Positions 5,802-8,849 of a DNA stretch of 8,849 bases are shown here, piece by piece. The notes beneath the pieces are model-generated. The model did no database searches and was not told where the DNA came from. It worked only from the letters and a program-made list of their open reading frames with translations. This DNA is from Caldifarciminota bacterium UBA3073 (lineage in GTDB: Bacteria > Hydrothermota > UBA3073). Location of the stretch: assembly GCA_002366725.1 (NCBI GenBank), contig DFBT01000002.1:1-8849 (forward strand), in the 5' to 3' direction. How positions within the stretch are numbered: position 1 is the first letter of the stretch; each line of letters opens with the position of its first letter. Made by a program: the position numbers and the translations under genes.

Positions 5802-5836
5802 CCCCGTAGGAGCGAAGCGACTTTACGGGGTGGTTT
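5802..5836 (+). terminator. Terminator-like hairpin between polA and coaE
   Basis: CCCCGTA (5802-5808) pairs perfectly with TACGGGG (5824-5830), extendable by G-T pairs, around a 15-base loop, and TGGTTTT follows. The loop and the T-run are not ideal, so termination may be partial. The loop text GGAGCGA...CGACTT resembles the reverse complement of 212-230, so this may instead be one copy of a dispersed palindromic repeat. Confidence 0.4.
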
Positions 5837-5840
5837 TCCA

Positions 5841-5877
5841 TATTTGCATTTTGATTTTTGATTTTTAATTTTATTAT
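5841..5877 (+). repeat. AT-rich TTTGATTT short-period repeat directly before coaE
   Basis: The 37 bases before the coaE ATG consist of near-repeats of ttgattttt / gatttttaat. Its reverse complement (aaaaatcaaaaatcaaaatgc) resembles atcaaaaatcaaatatgagc at 386-405. There is no Shine-Dalgarno sequence and no recognisable -35/-10 pair, so how coaE is translated and transcribed is unclear. Confidence 0.4.
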
Positions 5878-6462
5878 ATGGTTATAGGTATTACGGGCAG
5901 GATGGGAAGCGGTAAAACTGCGGTTGCCGGGATTTTTGAGAAAAACGGCTTTACACTCGTTGATGCGGATGGGATGGGTCATAACCTGCTTGAAAGGGAG
6001 GACATCAAGAAAAAGATAAGGGAGACATTCGGTGATTCTCCATTTAAAAGGGGAAAAATTGACAGGAAGAAATTGGGTGATATTTTATTCAAGGATGGGG
6101 AAAACCTGCATGTTTTTAACTCATTCGTTCATCCGCCCCTCATTCGTGAATTGACAAATACTATTGAGAAGCGGAGAAACACTACCCATCTCGTGGTGGA
6201 TTGTGCCCTCATCTTTGAATGGGGAATTGAGAAATTATTTGATTACATAGTCCTCGTCGAATGTAGCGATGAAAGAATCATAGAGAGGATGACAAAGGCG
6301 GGTAGAACAGAGGATGAGGTGAGAAGAATATTATCCGTGCAATTAGCTGATGGGAAGAAACTTAAAAGGGCACACTTCATTATAGAAAACAAAGGAGACC
6401 TGTCCGAACTCGAGCAAAACACAATGAAAATTATATCCTCACTCCCTCTCAATGATGGGTAA
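5878..6462 (+). CDS. coaE: Dephospho-CoA kinase
   Basis: The 194-residue product phosphorylates dephospho-CoA at the 3'-hydroxyl of its ribose, the last step of coenzyme A synthesis in the cytosol. Seen: the P-loop GRMGSGKT (7-14) at the very N-terminus, DAD at 29-31 (substrate-binding aspartates), GKIDRKKLGDILF (59-71), the HP pair at 85-86, CALIFEWG (109-116) in place of the common PLLFE, RMTKAGRTEDEVRRI in the lid region, Q155, and AHFIIENKGD (165-174), the family's ADxVIxN motif with His for Asp. Length is normal for CoaE. The ATG at 5878 is chosen because the P-loop strand starts there, although no ribosome binding site is present. It lies 227 bases after polA, across a repeat-rich spacer with a possible terminator, so it may have its own weak promoter or depend on read-through. 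Several bacteria keep polA and coaE together. Confidence 0.94.
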   Translation: MVIGITGRMGSGKTAVAGIFEKNGFTLVDADGMGHNLLEREDIKKKIRETFGDSPFKRGKIDRKKLGDILFKDGENLHVFNSFVHPPLIRELTNTIEKRRNTTHLVVDCALIFEWGIEKLFDYIVLVECSDERIIERMTKAGRTEDEVRRILSVQLADGKKLKRAHFIIENKGDLSELEQNTMKIISSLPLNDG

Positions 6463-6477
6463 GCTGGAGGGCAAAAT

Positions 6478-6507
6478 CGCACATTTACTTGCTTTCGTGC
6501 GTCTTTT
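6478..6507. terminator. Weak bidirectional terminator between convergent genes
   Basis: CGCAC (6478-6482) pairs with GTGCG (6497-6501) around a 14-base loop. TCTTTT follows on the plus strand, and ATTTT follows on the minus strand. It lies between the ends of coaE and the beta-propeller gene, where a shared terminator is expected. The stem is short. Confidence 0.3.
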
Positions 6508-6550
6508 ATACAACCTTCAATTACCAACGGCAAAATTAGATCATATTTTC

Positions 6551-8032
6551 CTACTTTATCAAAAATAGTTTGCGTGCTACATCGTATTCCCCTGTCTGAA
6601 ACTTCAGAAAGTATACACCACTCGAAACTTTCTTGCCAGAATTATCTCTACCATCCCACATTACCATATGTTGTCCCGCATTCTCTTTCTTGTTTATCAG
6701 CGTCCTTACCTCTTGACCAATAAGGTTAGAAATCACGATACGCACATTACTACTTTTAGGCAACCCATACTGGATTAAAGTTCTGTTCTTAAATGGATTG
6801 GGTACACACTGCGAAATGAAAAACTCCTTTTGATGATACTCTTCTTCTTCAATACTGACCGGGTCGACTTCTGTCTTTATGAGATAAACATCCCAATCCC
6901 CTGCCCCGAACGATTGTGTTCCTCCAGCAACAATATATTCGCCATCAAAGGTTTTTCGAACTGACCAACCTTCATCAGCTTCCGTGCCACCATATATCTT
7001 TGTCCAGATGGTATCCCCAATTGAATCTATTTTTACTAAATTAATATCGGCCCAACCGGAAAATGCTGTAACTCCTGCAACAATATAACCACCATCAGGA
7101 GTTTGTTGAACTGAATAGCCTGCACAACCTCCATATATTCCTGTCCAGATGGTATTCCCAATTGAATCAGTCTTTATAAGATATATATGACTACCTTTAT
7201 AATAATCATCGTATAGTCCTGCAATTATGTACCCACCATCAATGGTCTGTTGAAGTGAATAGCCTATAAACATACTTGCCCCCGATCCATATACCTTCGT
7301 CCAGATGGTGTCACCCCCAGCTTCTGTTTTAATAAGATAAACACAAGGACCATCTACAGTGGGGAAATCTGTATATCCAGTAATTATGTATCCGCTGTCA
7401 GAGGTTTGTTGAACTGAATAGCCCCGATCGTCAGATCTCCACCCACAAATAGATGTTCCATATTTCCTTGTCCAGAGGGTATCACCCCTTGCATCTGTCT
7501 GTATAAGATAAACATCATAATCACCAGAATTCCCCAACTTGGTCCATCCAGCAACAATATATCCACTATCCGAGGTTTGTTGAACTGAACGGCCCACATC
7601 AATATAAGGTCCACCATATGTCTTCGACCAGATGACATCACCATTTTCATCTGTCTTTATAAGATAAACATCCTCCCTACCTTCACCAAACGATTTCGTA
7701 TATCCTGCGATGATGTACCCACTGTCAGAAGTCTGTTGAACCGAATAGCCCACATCGGCATTACTTCCCCCATATGTCTTTGTCCAAGTAGTGTCACCAT
7801 ATTCATCCGTTTTTATAAGATAAACATCGCTTAGTCCTGCCCCGAAGGACTTTGTATACCCTGTAATAATGTACCCCTCATCATAGGTCTGCTGAACAGA
7901 ATAACCCACTTCAGCGCTATCACCACCATATGTCCTCGTCCAGAGGGTGTCAGGTCCATTGGCAAGAATGATGCCCATCCAGAGGAGCATAATCATTCCT
8001 AAAAGAGGTGCTCTTTTATAGTGTCCCACCAT
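6551..8032 (-). CDS. Secreted predicted seven-bladed beta-propeller with C-terminal FlgD-like/T9SS type A sorting domain
   Basis: The 493-residue product has a signal peptide (HYKRAP, then a hydrophobic stretch to about residue 25, likely cut near ILA-NG). Then come seven repeats of 47-57 residues, at about 28-79, 80-131, 132-183, 184-240, 241-292, 293-339 and 340-389. Each reads D-T-x-W-(T/S)-x-x-YGG, a GYSVQQT-x-D-x-GYI(I/V)AG stretch and a VYLIKTD strand, as expected for a seven-bladed propeller. After an acidic linker, a domain starts at NPF (412-414) with YGLPKSS, ISNLIGQEV, WDGRDNSGKKVSSGVYF and a final KLFLIK: the FlgD-like/T9SS type A sorting module. The protein is probably exported to the surface or shed; its ligand is unknown. 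A GTG at 8044 also opens the frame, but the ATG at 8032 has a strong ribosome binding site. The minus-strand barrel-like gene lies upstream. Confidence 0.88.
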   Translation of the reverse strand: MVGHYKRAPLLGMIMLLWMGIILANGPDTLWTRTYGGDSAEVGYSVQQTYDEGYIITGYTKSFGAGLSDVYLIKTDEYGDTTWTKTYGGSNADVGYSVQQTSDSGYIIAGYTKSFGEGREDVYLIKTDENGDVIWSKTYGGPYIDVGRSVQQTSDSGYIVAGWTKLGNSGDYDVYLIQTDARGDTLWTRKYGTSICGWRSDDRGYSVQQTSDSGYIITGYTDFPTVDGPCVYLIKTEAGGDTIWTKVYGSGASMFIGYSLQQTIDGGYIIAGLYDDYYKGSHIYLIKTDSIGNTIWTGIYGGCAGYSVQQTPDGGYIVAGVTAFSGWADINLVKIDSIGDTIWTKIYGGTEADEGWSVRKTFDGEYIVAGGTQSFGAGDWDVYLIKTEVDPVSIEEEEYHQKEFFISQCVPNPFKNRTLIQYGLPKSSNVRIVISNLIGQEVRTLINKKENAGQHMVMWDGRDNSGKKVSSGVYFLKFQTGEYDVARKLFLIK

Positions 8033-8034
8033 TT

Positions 8035-8042
8035 TCACCCCC
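8035..8042 (-). promoter_or_regulatory. Ribosome binding site that fixes the beta-propeller start
   Basis: On the minus strand GGGGGTGA matches seven of eight bases of the ideal GGAGGTGA and ends two bases before the ATG at 8032. The alternative GTG start at 8044 would lie upstream of this site. Confidence 0.6.
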
Positions 8043-8253
8043 ACTTTTACCTATTTTGGGATGACTAATATCGCCTATTATGAAAAACCGCAAGTTTTTA
8101 TTCCCCACGACCTTCTATCGGTACCGTCTCGATCTACCATAAATAAACAGACATTACCGTGCTGACACGGAGCTCATTAACCTAACATGTCAAAAACTTT
8201 GTAAAGAGAGCTTAATCCCTTTCTCAAGCCCATAGCGTTTTTTATACCTGAAC

Positions 8254-8849
8254 TCAAAAATAACAGCACAACCAGAGACTTGATTTTCCTTGTGTGGGTA
8301 GATAGAGGTTAATTCGATACCCTTCGTGTTCACGCTTATGTCTATACTCTCGTATATTCTCTTCAAACCTGGAATAAGTGTATTCAGAGTAATATCTTGA
8401 AATCCCAGCCAAAGCAGTTTTCGCTCTAACTCCAAGCTGGACACTCCAAAGCTTAAAAAAGTATTCGACACCACAGTTTAGACCAACACCGCAGTTCCAT
8501 CCATCCCGGTTATTCTCTCTAGAGTATGAAACCGTATCCGCTTCGTATCTAATACCCTTTTCTTCGTATCTGTCGTGGCGTACATCATAGTTGGGGAATA
8601 TGGTGATATATGGTGCAAGGTATTTATTCGCACGAAAATATTTGTAAATTTCAAGACCCACATAGCCACTCCAATACTTATCAATAAGCTCTCCTTCCTC
8701 CTTGTACAGAAGCGAATCTCCTTCATAACGGAACCGCTCATATCGACCGGAGGGACTATCGTAATAATACACACTACCCCGTATACCTACTGCCATAGTT
8801 TTCTTAAATCTCCAGAGAAGAGAATACTCCGAGGGGAAACCAAATGAGA
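8254..8849 (-). CDS. Outer-membrane beta-barrel-like protein, partial (start outside window)
   Basis: The frame is open from the window edge to a TGA at 8254-8256, at least 197 residues. An ATG at 8796 lies in it, but the 17 codons before it (EYSLLWRFKK just ahead of the Met) read as part of the same beta strand and that ATG has no well-placed ribosome binding site, so the real start is probably beyond the window. The sequence alternates polar and aromatic or hydrophobic residues (GIRGSVYYYD, YVGLEIYKYF, CGVGLNCGVEYFF, VQLGVRAKTALAGI), with charged Tyr-rich turns (RYERFRYEGD, YYSEYTYSRFEENIREYRHKRE). That pattern suggests an outer-membrane barrel, but I recognise no named family. The end is uncertain: as written it stops after LWLCCYF, while a one-base frame change would continue with VIFEFRYKKRYG to a stop at 8190. 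The beta-propeller gene follows on the same strand. Confidence 0.6.
   Translation of the reverse strand, partial: SFGFPSEYSLLWRFKKTMAVGIRGSVYYYDSPSGRYERFRYEGDSLLYKEEGELIDKYWSGYVGLEIYKYFRANKYLAPYITIFPNYDVRHDRYEEKGIRYEADTVSYSRENNRDGWNCGVGLNCGVEYFFKLWSVQLGVRAKTALAGISRYYSEYTYSRFEENIREYRHKREHEGYRINLYLPTQGKSSLWLCCYF

Noticed and set aside
8033..8044. GTG start four codons upstream for the beta-propeller protein
   Set aside because: The GGGGGTGA site lies between this GTG and the ATG at 8032, and the ATG gives a normal signal peptide.
8157..8170. Hairpin CCGTG-CTGA-CACGG downstream of the barrel-like gene as a terminator
   Set aside because: The stem is only five pairs and no T-run follows on the minus strand, so I do not list it as a feature.
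8033..8253. Promoter for the beta-propeller gene
   Set aside because: A TTGACA is present on the minus strand near 8190 but no -10-like hexamer follows at the right distance; other candidates match too few bases.
8190..8474. 94-codon minus-strand frame treated as a separate gene
   Set aside because: Its first two thirds overlap the barrel-like frame and read as shadow sequence; only its end looks protein-like, which I treat as a possible frameshift continuation instead.

Overview
The window reads as a piece of a bacterial chromosome with moderate G+C, most likely from an uncultured, Gram-negative-type lineage near the FCB group (WOR-3/Stahlbacteria, TA06, Cloacimonetes and similar). Two things point there: a secreted seven-repeat protein ending in a FlgD-like / type IX secretion (T9SS) type A sorting domain next to an aromatic-rich outer-membrane-barrel-like protein, and spacers full of short-period degenerate repeats. 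The exact phylum cannot be fixed from this sequence. No rRNA, tRNA, CRISPR array, transposase or phage gene is seen.

Layout: (1) 1-140, minus strand: N-terminus of a B12-binding radical SAM protein, cut by the window edge. (2) 141-612: non-coding, packed with an 8-bp tandem array, hairpins and a 10-bp-period repeat in inverted copies. (3) 613-2211, minus: ABC1/UbiB-family kinase-like membrane protein. (4) 2212-2745: divergent control region with two perfect sigma70-type promoters (TTGACA-N17-TATAAT), one for each direction, plus hairpins and a cluster of CCCTGTYA motifs. (5) 2746-5650, plus: a DUF523/TudS-like desulfurase and DNA polymerase I, one base apart and surely co-transcribed. (6) 5651-5877: repeat-rich spacer with a terminator-like hairpin. 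(7) 5878-6462, plus: dephospho-CoA kinase (coaE). (8) 6551-8032, minus: secreted predicted seven-bladed beta-propeller with a C-terminal sorting domain. (9) 8254-8849, minus: partial beta-barrel-like protein, possibly frameshifted near its end.

The plus-strand block is housekeeping: DNA repair and replication (PolA, which appears to have lost its proofreading site), possible salvage or repair of thiolated bases (DUF523), and the last step of CoA synthesis. polA and coaE lie close together in several bacteria, which supports both calls. The last two minus-strand genes look like cell-surface genes. I found no convincing new defence or mobile system. The most interesting signals are the control region between ubiB and the polA operon, the short-period intergenic repeat families, the proofreading-dead PolA joined to DUF523, and the possible frameshift in the barrel gene.
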